NCBI GenBank assembly: GCA_030704615.1
Contig: CM060732.1
Location: 71,715,053 to 71,779,052, forward strand
Source of the DNA: Takakia lepidozioides
Taxonomy: Eukaryota > Streptophyta > Takakiopsida > Takakiales > Takakiaceae
Direction of reading: 5' to 3'
Length of the DNA: 64,000 nt
Positions 19,534-31,869 of this stretch are shown in pieces. The stretch's first letter is position 1; each line of letters opens with the position of its first letter. The notes under the pieces were generated by a model. That model did no database searches. It was not told the origin of the DNA and saw only the letters and a program-made list of their open reading frames with translations. A program made the position numbers and the translations under genes.

Positions 19534-22456
19534 TCATGAGACACCATTAGTGGCTGGTTTGTCCAGGGTCAACACATAGGAATCGTAGTTCCAAGCCTTG
19601 ACCTCCTCAATAAATTTCTTCAGGTTCCTCGGCACTGACCCTCCCTCTTCCACTGCTGCTGTGGCCAATTCTTTCAGCCTCTCAACATGGATTTTAGCAT
19701 TCTTCCCCTCAGGACCCTCCATCAGACACCTCACAGCCCTCTCAACCTCCTCCTTTCCAACAGACTTATCTGGCCTCTTGAACACCTCAACGGCAACCTT
19801 CAGGTCATCCACAAGCATCCTGCAGATGTTGGCATTGCCCACTTTTGTACTTTTGACACAAACACAATAGAGGAATATCAAGCCCCAGGTCTGCGTATTT
19901 CTAGAAGGTTTGCATTGAGCTGTAGCAAGCTATACCTGGTGCTCGATTGTGTCAGCCTAGTGGACATCAGGCCCCCCGCAAACCTAAAATAATGTGGCAT
20001 TTCAAGCAACCAGTAGGTCTAATACAAGATCGAACATAATGACGATCACAGGACCATTAGGAATGTAGTATTTCAAATACCTAGAGGGTTCCTTCCTTAG
20101 TATAATGTACTACATCCAAAGCTTGTCAAGTTCCTTGTATGTAGAGAGACCCTTTTCAAATGCATGTATCCGTAGAGTTCGTAATTCTGCATCCCTCTCT
20201 GTCTGAAGCAAGATGAAAATCTGAACATCCTTGTAAACAGAACATCTTAGAATCAAGCTGTTCTCTCCCACCCTGGGTCCAGATCCGAGAAGGTTGACGA
20301 GACAGTTACCCTTCTGCAGAAAAAAGAAGACCTGTAGATAGTGTCTACGTCTGGGCGAGTGACTGGACTGGAACAGGGCCTACAAACGAAATGTAAGTAG
20401 GGTGCAACAACGTACCTGCGATTCATAAACTGCTCAGCTTGAATGGGCCATGCAAGCATTGGTACACCTCGGCATATACTCTCCAGCAACGAGTTCCAGC
20501 CACAGTGTGTTAGGAAGCCACCAACAGCTGGACTTGAGAGGATCTCCAGCTGCGGGACCCACCCATTTACCACTAATCCACGCTCCTCTGTGCGTGTTAC
20601 AAACCCTTGTGGGAGCCAGACCTCTGTAAAGTCTGTCTTGTCACTTCGGGTGCGGACTACAAAAAGGAAACGCTGCTGGCTTGCCTCCAAACCCAGAGCT
20701 AGCTCATGGATTTGATGGATAGGGAGGACAGCAACACTTCCAAAGGAGATAAAGAGAACGGAAGATTCAGGCTGTGCATCTAGCCAGTTCAGAGATGGAT
20801 GTCTTGCTTTCGAGAGTTTCTGTACAGTGTCTGGAGTAGATTTGCTGAAGTAGGTCGCAGGGAGCATGGACCGACTGGCAGCATGCTCAAAAGACGACCA
20901 ACCTGCACCTTCAAAGGCTGAGTCACTAGTGACAAGACATAAGAGACAATAGAAAGCTTGAATATATTTTTTGTCCCTTTATTTGCACCCACCACTTAAT
21001 GCAGCCCAGACCCTTTATGAGAGAATTGAGAACCCCAGAAACAGAAGACCAGATGACACTGGCCACTGGCCATCAATAATCTGGGCAAGTTAGAGATCAC
21101 GCCAATCTGGGCAAAGGATTTGAGTGCAAGCTAGAGATCACGGGAGCACCCATTCTACTAGCCAGCCAGTAAAGAAAGAGCTTCACAGAGATACACTTGA
21201 ACAGGAACAAAGGAGAGTGTTGACCTGTGTCTTTCCAGTGCCAAATCTGTGAGTCCGTAGAGCATCAATGCAGACAGGTTCCAACTCATAGTAGGTGTTG
21301 ATGAGCATCCCAGCAGCTTGCATCATCAGTTCACCATTCAACATATACCATAGGAATATAGATGAAGTGTGGTCTTGGACAGGTGAAGGCAGATCCCCTA
21401 ACTTTGTGGGTGGAATGCCAGGAATATCATAGACAAGTTCTTCAGCTCTTGAAGGGTCTGTTGGCAACACCCCTCGCGCAAGAAGTGCAGGACAATGTAG
21501 GTGGGTTGCCAGTGCATTTGCCGGAGATGCAAACAGGACATACCTCGGTATCTTGAACTTGTTTGCCACAGCCTGTGGTGGCCAGCCAGATTAAATGGGT
21601 CATGAAACGGTACACACACTGTCATGTTTATGTTTACAAACCCCCACCTCATGACAGCAACAAGGGAAATGGCAAGAAAGCTGTGACGGCTCAAATCTTT
21701 TGAAGCTAGAAGTGGCTACAGTGAACACTTGAACTCAGAAATCCTGAATAGCAGTCTTGATTTTGAAAGCCAATGTCCATTCCAGGTGACATGGAAAGCT
21801 ATATACCAGACAAACTAATCTTTCCAGCTTGCATAGTTCCTAACCTGACAAATTAAACTAAGTGGAGTAGCAGCCCCTGGTTCAGTGAGATTGTGAGGGA
21901 TCCAGGACTGTGCTAGAACATAAATCACTAGATACATGATGTGAACACCTAAAAATAGTATGATACAACAAAACAGTTTACTGGATCTGTCTTACATCTG
22001 ACCAGATAAAAAATCTTGTACCCTCCTCGACTAGTTGAAAGGACTTGCCTGTGTCCATCCCAGGAACATATCACTGACAATGCAGTCCGGGGGAGATTCT
22101 GGATTTTCATGCGTGAGATTCTCCACCAGCTTTTCCGTATCCCCAACCAAATTGTCAATCTCGTCCACATACGGCAGTGGCTCCATAGCTGCGCCCTTTG
22201 CCGAGGGCACTCCTAAAGTTACCACACGCATGCTGTCCAAAGAATGGAGGCTTTCGAAGACATGGTCCACGGACAAATGTTGGTACATATCTACAAAGGT
22301 AACCGTGACTCCAAAGCTGTTCAACTTCATAGCAAAATGCACCAGTGGAATGCTATGCCCTCTAGCAGGATAAGGAAGTAGCAAGACATGCACTCTCCGC
22401 TGGCCATCGCCCAGGAATGCGGGCGCAACAGATTCGTGGGACTCATGGGGAGGCAT
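19534..22456 (-). CDS. Family-1 UDP-glycosyltransferase (UGT), four exons
   Basis: This enzyme class transfers sugar from UDP-sugar to small molecules such as flavonoids or hormones in the cytosol. Exon 1 (22456-22049) starts with ATG. It contains LLPYPARGHSIPLVHFA, whose His is the catalytic base, and CIVSDMFLGW with the usual partner Asp region. Exon 2 is 21572-21225. Exon 3 ends at 20416 with a strong donor and contains a complete 44-residue PSPG box: W at the start, HCGWNS in the middle, E then Q at the end. The last residue is Gln, commonly linked to UDP-glucose preference. Exon 4 (19819-19534) supplies the C-terminal helix region and a TGA stop. Intron 1 uses a GC donor (CAG|GCAAGT). 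Exon 3 probably starts at 20885, giving about 503 residues, the normal family length. An alternative acceptor at 20902 fits the conserved VGP motif but needs a frameshift. The acceptor substrate cannot be predicted. Confidence 0.88.
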
Positions 22457-23960
22457 TTTGCTTCAAAGCTGGCACCTGGACGACAAATCTGGGCACAGTA
22501 ATACCAGCATCAGACAGCTTTCGGAAGGTGCCAGATCAGAGAATGTTTCAAGGGGAAGCTGGTCAAAGTTGAGCGGACAGTACATGCTGTCTGCTCCGAA
22601 AAATTAACCAAACGGAAAGTAGCTCATGTAATGGGATGAGAAACAGTCAGCTCAACTTCTGCTTCTCTGTATTCATGAGTAAGGCCGCAACCCCTCTCCT
22701 TTGTGCATCCGAACCACCTCCACGGGCAAGACTTGCACTAGGCCTAAGGAACCAGTTTGAAACAAATTTTGCAGACAAACCACCTTACTTCTTCGATGAA
22801 AAGTTCCCTTCAAAATGCTTTCACAGCGTGCGACACCATCACAAACTTCATAACGTGCACGAACATTATCTAGGATGTGCATGTCCGCAAAGAACTGGTG
22901 AAGGTCTTAATGATTAATGTGACAGTTAGCATAAAATAAGAACAAATAGAAATTGCGTTAAGGAGTGAGCTATACAGAGGTTTGGAGTCCCAAATGATTC
23001 CTGAAGGTTGTCAGGAGTAAGACTGTGAGACTCTCAGATAACACATCCTGCAAGGAGGAGGTGAAATGAAGTAGACAAAGGGCTGGACCACCAAAGACTC
23101 GGGACTCCTAGCTGCACCAAGTTCTGACTTCTTATACGGCAAGCACGGCTGTTACCTTCACTCCGAGTTGCTCACTCGATCAAAACGTACGGACGAGAAT
23201 TAGCCAACTTCACAACGCCACCTCCTGAAGAACTTAAAGGTGACTGAAAGATATATCGAAAGTGTTCGAATCAGCTCCTTGCCGGCTCCTCTTCTCGCCC
23301 TGCTCAGTCCTCACGGCTACCTACTCTTTGTCGTACACAACACTCAAAACCAGAAATCACCCTCGCTCCCTTTCAGGCTCACGAGGTTCAAGCTGGTTCC
23401 ATTCACACAGAATGTCCAGTGAATGCCTGGAAGTCTAGTACACCACAGCACTGGGCTTAGAACAAGCACCTCCAGGGAAGCAGTGAAGCTGCGATTTCCT
23501 ACTTATCTCTTCAGTCCGCCTCTCATCCTCACATCAGCATTTCGCACGCAACGATTCGCAGATGGCAACCTCTCTACCATCCTTCACGCTACAGCGGAGT
23601 TGCAGCAAACTGGTCTGCACCACAACCGCTCGTCGCAATCATGTTCCGGGTACCTACTTACCACCTTTCCCTCCCTAACCGCCCTTCTCCCCTCGCCCCC
23701 TCCCTCGACCACCCACACTTATTATCCCCACCCAAGCGTACTGCCTCCTCCTTCATTCATTTTTAAATTTACAGCCATCCTCTTCCTTGTTCACTTTCCA
23801 TCCATCTCTTCTTCATCGCTTATTGTTTAATAAATTTATCTATTTATATTACATAATCTATCATATATATACATAGTTCAAAAAGGCCAGCCTGACTAGG
23901 TAATAAGGGCCCAAAGGGGTGTCTAGTGTCCACCACACAGGGAGAGCAGTAAAAAGGCCT
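22457..23960. other. Upstream region of the UGT gene
   Basis: No gene is recognised. Pyrimidine-rich plus-strand sequence occurs around 23640-23830, with open frames of low complexity (Ser/Pro/Leu) that look like composition effects. Because the UGT is on the minus strand, this region should contain its promoter. I could not pick out a reliable TATA box. Confidence 0.4.
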
Positions 23961-23964
23961 CTTT

Positions 23965-24275
23965 CCATGTTGATCGGCAAGCCGGCATGAGGAAGGGCCA
24001 ACTTCCATGTCTCGGCCAAATCGGCCAAGTTATCCAAAGTTGACCAACGTCGGTGGAGCATGGCCGACTTGGTGGGATGGATGGTTGCTTATATGTGCAT
24101 AGGGTTCATGAGGAATCGGGCAGTAGATCTGCCTCGTTGTCCAAGGGACCAATTGAGCCGGTCAAAGGGTGGGACTCGCAAGCAAAGCGTGGGGCTGGCA
24201 AGCAATGTGCACAAAGGTGACCTTCACAGCAAGTAGAAGAGACACGGTAACCTGGTACTGATCTGGAATAAAAGG
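23965..24275 (+). repeat. Dispersed repeat R1, copy 1
   Basis: The reverse complement of this segment is closely similar to 47700-47990. Shared phrases include GCCAACTTCCATGTC, AACTTTGGATAAC (inverted) and GTGACCTTCACAGCA. The two copies are 23.5 kb apart and inverted relative to each other. No coding capacity or clear termini are visible. It is likely an old transposon of unknown class. Confidence 0.7.
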
Positions 24276-24346
24276 AATAGAAACGACTCTAGGTCCCCAC
24301 AACTTGTCGTTCTTGTTGCCCAGCTTAGACGACCAAGGGAAGATAT

Positions 24347-24706
24347 TTACGTTAAACCCCTTCTGATGCGGGTTGAATTGCAGGGCCTTAGCTGCGGCCG
24401 CTTCCGATTCAACATCACTGAAAAGAAACCCCTTCCTTTGGCAATGTAGAAGTGGTGGTTAAGCTCACCCGAGCCCCCAAGGTAGCGGATCGCCCAGTCA
24501 AACCAATAGGCGGGCAGGGGTTTATACCCAACACCCTGGGGGGAAGGATGGGGGCTCCGCGTTTCGCGGTGAGAGCGAGGCCCAACGGTCGCTTCGTCTC
24601 TCTCAGGTGGTCTCTCTCTACCAATCGTCAGCTGAAGCAGGGCCTCCCCGGAAGCAAATGGAGTCCAAGCTTTGAACACATGGTTTGTATGATTTTCTAA
24701 ATACAT
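24347..24706 (-). other. Unidentified 119-residue open frame with higher GC than its surroundings
   Basis: This is a continuous minus-strand frame in a GC-richer island. The protein includes WFDWAIRYLGGSGELNHHFY and several Arg-rich segments. I do not recognise it. The island could be a fragment of organellar or transposon origin. There is no splice, promoter or domain support, so it is listed only as a candidate. Confidence 0.25.
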
Positions 24707-24709
24707 TTA

Positions 24710-27700
24710 AGCCTTTTTCGCTGATCTTTTGGTGACCACCTCGACATCCCATCGGTTCATCCTATACCTGCCCTATCTCATTCATCATTCCATGCGTGTT
24801 TCGCCGCCTCAACCCCTTAACTTTGCTTCCCCCCTCTCGGTTGTCGGCTGATATTAATGACGTTTTGAGCTGTCTCTTTCACTCCACTTGGAGCTAACTC
24901 ATCCCCCCTGGCTATGCTACGAGGTGGTTGTTGGCCTTGTGTTCATACAGACTCCCTACGAGGTAGTTAGTGGCCTTGTGTTATGGTGCTACTGTGTGGC
25001 CTGGGTTCATCCTAGCTCCAGATGCTCTCGGCTTCCCTATTAATTTCCGCAGTAGAACCATCTGTAAGTTTGCATTGTCGGTTTAATTCTCCTTATTCAG
25101 TCTGCCCCCGAAAGTCCACAGCAGTGAGGCAAGGCCCCCGCACATCTTGGAGCAGTGCCTCTCCCCTCCAGTACCAGAACAACAGGAGTTTTTCACTGAC
25201 CCCCTGGAGGAGCAGCGAGCAATGAGCAATGTCTTTCCCCTTATCAAGATGGATATACAAGATCTGCACATCAGAATCCCAGGTATGGAGAAGTTTGGTA
25301 TCTTACTACACTTTCCGGGCAGGAAGGTCAAGAGATCCTACGTGAGGGAATGCCCGTCCAAAGCTAGACCACATTGCATTGTTTTTGTTGGCCCTGCCCT
25401 TAGGCAGAGACTACCCAACTGGTTTTGCGGGACCAGCTTTTCAAGGGACCAATGTTTTTGTTGGATGATTGTCATCCATCAATGTGAGGCCTTGCGACAA
25501 TCAACCAACAATCTCATGTGCATTGAACTGCCAGCCAATCACCCCCGTTCTCCCCCTTCCTGTCTCGTCTGAAATGCACTTCTTGGGACATTTTCACTGC
25601 CAGAAAGTAACCATGGGGTATCTTTTAGCATCCGATGCGCCACTCTTTGCAGATTAGGGCATTTCCTTACGCATCTAAAAAAAACAGCGATCATACCAGC
25701 AGGTGCGAATAGAATCAGGCAGGTGAAACAGAAATCCTGTAATCACATCATGTGCGGAGTGTATGTGTGAGAGTAAATTACAGCTACTGACAGAAGACAA
25801 ATGGAAGGGCATTTTCACCCAAGCGAGCCATAAGCCAACACTGGTGCGACCTGTTATGAAGAGGATAAAAAAGCTTCAATCCTGTACATGCAACAAATGG
25901 TAACAATCTGTAACCTAGAAAAGCTATCCGAACATAAAGTCTGTGCAAGGATAACGCGTATTTGCCTTTCTCTCAATCAATTTTGTGTGCCTGTGTTGAA
26001 TTAGGCGCATAAAATCCTTTAGGTCAGTTTTCTATGTAGCCTGATTCTCCTCACTCGCCACACCGTCCAATAGAAAGGGAGTCTAATATTTTTCATGGAT
26101 TCATTGGTATTTTTCCGCCGGTATCTTTGCGCTTCAGTTTCATATTAATTTGGAGACGAATTTCGGGCTATAGTACTTTTGCCTCGGCACTTGGTGATTG
26201 TCCAACTACTGTAAGAGTAGTGCAAACCTGAAGGAGGTGAAGAGCAGCATGGAGGACATTATATTGGCTCTTGGGTCAAGGTATTCAACCATTTTAGTAC
26301 TTTAAAATGAGGAAGAAATTGAGGAGAGGGAGTACTCTGCCAGAAATACAGAAAGAAGGGTTGTTAACCCCGCTTGGACGCAGAACATCATACTCTGCAT
26401 ATGTACATAACTTGGAAATAAAATTTCATGACTTGGAGACTTTCACCTTACTAAACATGCGCTGCTCTTGTTGATCAGGTAAGCCATCATTCAGTTGTCA
26501 CATCCTTTGCTTTCCTTGGTATTGACATGTCTTTTGTCCATCTCCATGTTTAATTAATTTTCCTTCTCCAAGGATGATTTGAGAAAGCAGTCTTTTATAA
26601 TTGCTGTAAGACTACCAGACATGTGTAAATTTTCTGAAGAATAAACCTGGCATGGCATCATCATAAAGTCATTTTGTGCAATACTGCAAGTGGACCATGA
26701 TTCTGAGTTTTGTTTTTCATAAAGTGAGTCTACCACTGAAAACTATCATACTTGGCATCTTTCCAACACATGACTCTAATAGCTGCCAGTTCATTTGTCA
26801 CAACCTACTTACCCCATCATAGTGTAATTAACGTAATATTTTATGAGATTTTTTTTTGAGATTATGTTGAACCTACATTTTAGAGCTAAAGGTGATGTGG
26901 TGGATAATGAAGTGAATGGTGGTCTGGGGATTGTTTGAGGGTAGCTGTGCAGACAATGCATGGCCAATGGATGCCTCGCAGTGGTGTTCCACAAGGACTA
27001 CCAAGTGCAAAACGAGCCTTCTTACACTACCACCAACTTTTCCTTGCGAGAAGCATTGTGTATTTTATCTTTGTGTTTTAATGTGGGCAGCAATCTTGTA
27101 ACGAAGTTTGTATTTACAGCAGAGTAGAACTTGCTTCACGGTGTTAATAGCTTGATAATTTCATCAAGCTATTTGAAGTGCCATGAGGTACAACTGCAAG
27201 GCTGACCAGACCAGTAGGAGATCATTGCCCAAGAACTACCGGTAACACATCTTCAAAGATGGGAGGGGAGGCTGTGCGGCAATAGTGACGAGGCCACGGA
27301 AAGAATCTCCTTGTTCCTCTTTATTTTTTCAGGTATGTTTAATTCCATGTAAGGTTTAAATTATTTTGTAATTCCATCGGTAAATTTTTGTTCATTTATA
27401 TGATATTAAATTAAACATAATTTGTTCAACATCTGCATGTTTAGTTATTCCACATTTAATATTTCAATGTTTTGGTGGTCATCAAATCGGTTCGTATCTT
27501 TATATATTTGCCATCAGCTATATGCCATCAGCCATAAGCCATCAGCAAGGGTCACTTGGTTTTGCCGAAGTGACAGAGCAAAAGCTTCAATGCTTTGATC
27601 AGAGAGAGAGGAAAAATATTACATTGTGGTAGCAGTACAGTCGAAGATTAGGATGATGAAAATCGATTGACGTAGATTTTTCACACTTTTTTCACAGAAA

Positions 27701-27900
27701 GAGATTATGGTGCCAGGGAAGTACTCTCGAGTACATTGCTTATGACAATGATGGGATACTGCCCACCAAGATTTGTCCACTTCTACTTGATCTCTCTTTG
27801 TAATTTGTTACTGTATAACAAAGTTGTATTCTAGTTGTCCAGATCATTAGATGATTGGTTGTAATGTCCATTAGGCTAGTCACTAGTTACCCATCCCACT
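24710..27900. other. Intergenic DNA without recognisable genes
   Basis: The sequence is mostly AT-rich with short frames only. A plus-strand stretch at 25022-25660 is more open and slightly richer in GC, but no domain, start context or splice pattern supports a gene. Nothing else was found. Confidence 0.5.
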
Positions 27901-27904
27901 CATA

Positions 27905-29890
27905 ACAACAGTGATAACCTCACTTAACTTAAATTAGCTTCAATTAGCAGTAACTCAAGTTAGAGTACCAGAATAGCAGTTGGAGATAAAGTTGACCATG
28001 TAGTTTTTTTTTTTTTTTGTTTTTTGTTGAGAAAGGGCCTCGACCCTGAAACTTTATTATGATAATTATTTGTGGGGAAAAAAATTAAAAACCTGTTGGA
28101 ACGCCATACAGGCACACACACCGTAATCAGTGAAGGTGGAACTGCCCCCCTAAAAGGAGTGTATCAATGTGAGAACAACTAGCATCAATCTAGATGGATG
28201 CTAAACATCTCCACAGTGTTTCTGTGAAATAGTGCTGGTTCAGATTGGCCAGTCATCCAATCTTGATGAAAACTATTCGCTCTATGTAGGAATGCTTACG
28301 AAACATGAGCTTTACGGACAGCGTACAAGGATTGTAGCTGCATTCCAAGGTAAGCATTACTATGCGAAGATTCAACTGATCAAGATTGGCTACACAGCTT
28401 GGGTCTATTGGAGTTTATGAGAATGTCTAGAGAAACTTGAGTCTGGCAACCGTCTTGATGTGCCTCTAGTTAATATCCCTGTCAAACTCTGGGGATGCCC
28501 CCATGGACTGCTGTCCTGATATCCCTCCATGCGACAGGGGGGAGTGCTGACCAGTGGCATGTAGATTGATCGCTGGTAGTGCAGAGGTGGCCACCGATTG
28601 CCCAAGTGCCCCGGAATGAGGCATGCAATCCTGCTGCATTTTGGGGGGCTCTTCGAATATCTGCACATAGTTTCAACCAGGCCTTTCTTGCCTCAATTTG
28701 CAAGTCCCAGAAAATTTTGGAGAGCAGCACAGACATAGAGCATGTAGAATGTGACAGTGACCAGGCACACCGTGATTTCCAAATGTGCCACAGAGTAGAT
28801 GCCCAAAGAGACTCGAAGACCGGACAGTGTATTGTTGTGCTCTTAGAGTGTGCGTCATAGTTAAGCAGCAGCTTGATGGGTGACAGTGGTTGAGGGTCCC
28901 AATCTCTGTAAAGGTCTTTCACCAGAGTCCAGATTTTTTTGGGAGCGTGGCAGCCTAGAAGGCAATGCTCGAACATTTCCAGCATGCTTGAGATAAAGCA
29001 CTTGCATAGAAGGGCTTCATGAAATTGCAGCCATTCTCCAACCTTGAGCACCTTGTTTGCAATCTGCCAGAGGAATGCAGATAATTTGCAGGCCTAGTTT
29101 TTCCCCAAACAGAGCCCCAGATAGCTTTCGAGTTCTCATTGCTGAAGCCGTAGGATTGCCATTTGGTGTTCCATTTATCCTGCAAGGGTTCCGGGGCTGC
29201 CATGGCTTTGTATGCCTTCCTAGTGATGTATGCAAAGAAGGGGGTTGGGGATCCTTTAAATGTCCAGCTCCATTCCTTGGGGTCGAATTGCAGATCTGCC
29301 AGAGGTCTTCCCAGAACCCAGAGGAAGGTGGAACACGCCAGCCAGGTGTGAATGGGCATAGCCGGGTCTGGGTCCGGGTTCATATCTTTTGAGTTTGAGG
29401 ACCAGCAGCAAACTCTTATTGGTGTATGAATGAACATAGGGATATGTAACGGGGTCTGGCTTTGAAGGGATAGAATCATTGTCACTGGGTTGATTGAAAA
29501 TGGAAATCCAAGTAGGGCATTTTGCATTCTATCCTGAATGAAGAAGACCGAGAGTGTGTTGTTCACAATTCCCAGAGTCCAGAAGTGTAGTTATGCTATA
29601 GTTGTTTCAAGTAATTTTGCTAGTTAGCTTAAATTAGTAATTATTTAGGTCAAAGTACCAAAAATAGCAGCTGAAAATAACTCAAGTTGACCATGCAACT
29701 ATGCTATAATTATTTCAGATAATTTTGTTTAGTTAGCTTAATTTAGCTTCAGTTAGCAGTTACTCAGGCCAAAGTACTAGAATAGCATAGCTTATCTTAT
29801 ATAATTTTGTTTAGTTAGCTTAAGTTAGTAGTGACTCAAATCACACAATAGCAGTAGGAGATAACTCACGTTGAGCGTCCAGTTATGCTA
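27905..29890. repeat. AT-rich tandem repeat, unit about 110-130 bp, split by a LINE
   Basis: The unit contains TTAGCTTAAATTAG, GTCAAAGTACCA(A/G)AATAGCAG, ACTCAAGTTGACCATG and TTATGCTATA. Copies lie at about 27910-28003, 29590-29695, 29700-29800 and 29800-29895. The L1-type LINE at 28004-29580 sits inside one copy. Confidence 0.65.
28004..29580 (-). mobile_element. 5'-truncated L1-type LINE, 3' end with zf-RVT domain
   Basis: Minus-strand frames at 29566-28955 and 29051-28482 encode the C-terminal zinc-binding region of a plant LINE reverse transcriptase. C...C...EMFEHCLLGCHAPKKIW has the zf-RVT pattern, and ESLWASTLWHIWKSRC follows. The two frames overlap and are offset, so a frameshift is present. 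The 3' end (plus-strand low coordinate) has AATAAAG followed by a poly(A), seen as the T run at 28004-28019. The flanks TGTAGTT on both sides are consistent with a short target-site duplication. The reverse-transcriptase core and endonuclease are missing, so it is dead. Confidence 0.72.
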
Positions 29891-30159
29891 TAGTAATGAA
29901 CAAAAAAATAATCTTGGACCAACCACAAACCAATTTATCTAGCATTTAAACTCCCAACGCATATGTCAATCATTCACAATCAATTCATAACTATGTTAGG
30001 GCAGGGCTTGGATGTAACCATGCATTTGTTGTTGTTTGCATGTGGTTTTGTCGAGGATATTTTTAATTTGAGTTACAGGGCCCCATTCCCTTTTTATCAT
30101 ATTAAAAAACTACAAACTTCAAAGGGGGATGGAGGCCTTTAAGATTTAGTATTAACTTA

Positions 30160-30539
30160 GAGCATCTCCACGGTGACACGGTACTTGCCCAAAAACGGCA
30201 ATGTGGCATGGCGGGGTCATAAAAAGGCCGCGAGGCTTGCTCCGCAATTGCCTCAGCCCGGTAGAATTGCTGCAGGCCCCGCCTCAAATCAGCCTCCTGC
30301 ACGACACTTTTGCCAAACATACAGGACCCGCCAACCTCTGTACGTTACATTTGTGAGGTCAAGAGATATGATGTCATCGGTCAACGCGCCAAGATTGTGA
30401 TCGGGCGGCAGGCCTGCCTCGGGGCTATCTTTGCCGGGTCTCCTACCGTCCCAACCAACTGTGGAGTGCCAACAACTACCGTCACCCCTGTAACTAGGGC
30501 ATATGACGTTTGACGGGCCTGCTCACCTTGGAGATGCTC
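30160..30539. mobile_element. PIF/Harbinger-like MITE with TTA target duplication
   Basis: The terminal inverted repeats read GAGCATCTCCACGGTGA at the left end and its near-exact complement (TCACCTTGGAGATGCTC) at the right. TTA lies directly outside both ends (30157-30159 and 30540-30542), the hallmark of PIF/Harbinger elements. It is 380 bp long with no coding capacity, so it is non-autonomous. Confidence 0.8.
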
Positions 30540-30668
30540 TTATGAGAGGTATTTGTTAAATTATTGCCAAATACAATGATTTTGTGCAACAGCCAACATA
30601 TACGAGAGAGAGGACTCCAAGCCGAAGTAACAAAGAGCTACTTCACCTTGCCGCTGCTACCTTGTTGT

Positions 30669-30673
<5 letters not shown>

Positions 30674-30701
<28 letters not shown>
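30674..30701 (+). repeat. (GA)n microsatellite
   Basis: This is an uninterrupted run of GA dinucleotides. A GAGAGAGAGGACTCC-type phrase near 30605-30620 and again near 30872-30890 flanks the SINE that follows, so part of the region is locally duplicated. Confidence 0.8.
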
Positions 30702-30706
<5 letters not shown>

Positions 30707-30870
30707 TTCTTTAAAACGTCCAGTGAATTTACAAAGCCTACTGCTCAACACACAGGCCATCGAGGGCCCAATGGACAGTTTGAAGGCACATGTTGAAGGA
30801 TTGAACCCATGATCACCTAGGTTATGCATAGGCAAGGCACAAATACCCAACCACACTGGGCTACCTGCTC
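30702..30870 (-). repeat. tRNA-derived SINE
   Basis: On the minus strand an A box (TAGCCCAGTGTGGTTGGG, 30863-30846) is followed about 38 bp later by a B box (GGGTTCAATCC, 30808-30798). This is the Pol III promoter arrangement of tRNA-derived SINEs. A CT-rich tail follows on that strand. The cloverleaf is not intact, so it is not a tRNA gene. Confidence 0.62.
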
Positions 30871-31336
30871 AAGAGAGAGAGGACTCCGGCCAAAGCCGGG
30901 GTAACTAAGAGCCACTTCGCCATACGGCTAGTGCCCCTGTGGGGGATGGGCCCAATGTACTATATGCCAATGTAATTGTGAATTTGTGACCGACGCATGG
31001 TCGAGGGTCACCATCATGAGCTCCATAATTTGCCTTTCTTGTCTCCTACAAGCCAAGGTGCAGGCAGCGGAGGTCGCATTTGACATCGGATCAAATCTCT
31101 CATGTCATGAAATTGAAACAGTATTTTTCTTTCAAAATTATTTTTTTCACCCATGTCATTCTTCCCTCTTCCCACACATTGAAATGTGGGGTCCAAAAGT
31201 TAAGTGGCCAGCGTAATTATTGGTCCATCTTCTAGTGTTCAACTGGCCTTTTTGTAAGGCGTGTAGTTGTGAAGAGAAACAGAAACGTGCCACATGAGTG
31301 GAAAGTAACAAGCGATGCCTTCTTTGACCCGGGTTA

Positions 31337-31866
31337 GAGCATCCCCACCCTACGCCTCTATGGACCCCTGCACCCGTACTTTTCATATATAGGTTCAGAT
31401 TTCCTTCCAAACGTACCACACCCAAGCCCCGCTACCCTATATGCCGTAAAGGGTGGACCCTGAACCCCTTCTCTTTCACTGTATCCGTGCACAATATTCA
31501 CTGACATGAACTCGTCCCGCAACTGAGTCGTCCCGACCTATATATATATATATATAGACGCCTCCCGAAGGGAGCGTAAATTATGGTCTCTCTTCACCAC
31601 AAGGGCTACTGCCTTCCAGCTGAAAGGTGGACATGTCAGACCATGGATATGTCAGAGCGTGCCACAAGCGTGTGAGAAGCGTGTCAGGGCGTATGAGAAC
31701 GTCGCTGGAACTCCAGCAAGGTGGGGCATTGGATAAGGGGGCGTAACGAGGGGCAAGGGTGTGGCTATGAGCAGCCGACCCCTTCACACACCTTTTGAGA
31801 GTCCTGAACCAACCTCTTCAAAATGGACGTAGAGGGGCCATTTCAGTGAGAAGGGTAGGGATGCTC
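31337..31866. mobile_element. Second PIF/Harbinger-like MITE with TTA target duplication
   Basis: The ends are GAGCATCCCCACCCTA and, inverted, GAGCATCCCTACCCTT. TTA occurs outside both (31334-31336 and 31867-31869). It is 530 bp long. A (TA)n run lies inside at about 31539-31556. It also contains a GACGCCTCCC...GCGTAAATTATGG segment similar to 37871-37901, so it may carry a SINE fragment. Its ends are related to, but distinct from, those of the MITE at 30160. Confidence 0.78.
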
Positions 31867-31869
31867 TTA

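Noticed and set aside
24347-24706. Mitochondrial insertion (NUMT)
   Set aside because: The GC-rich open frame stands out, but I could not match it to any organellar gene, so no origin is claimed.
30798-30863. tRNA gene
   Set aside because: A and B boxes are present, but no cloverleaf with paired acceptor and anticodon arms can be formed. SINE is the better explanation. The same applies at 33198 and 37944.
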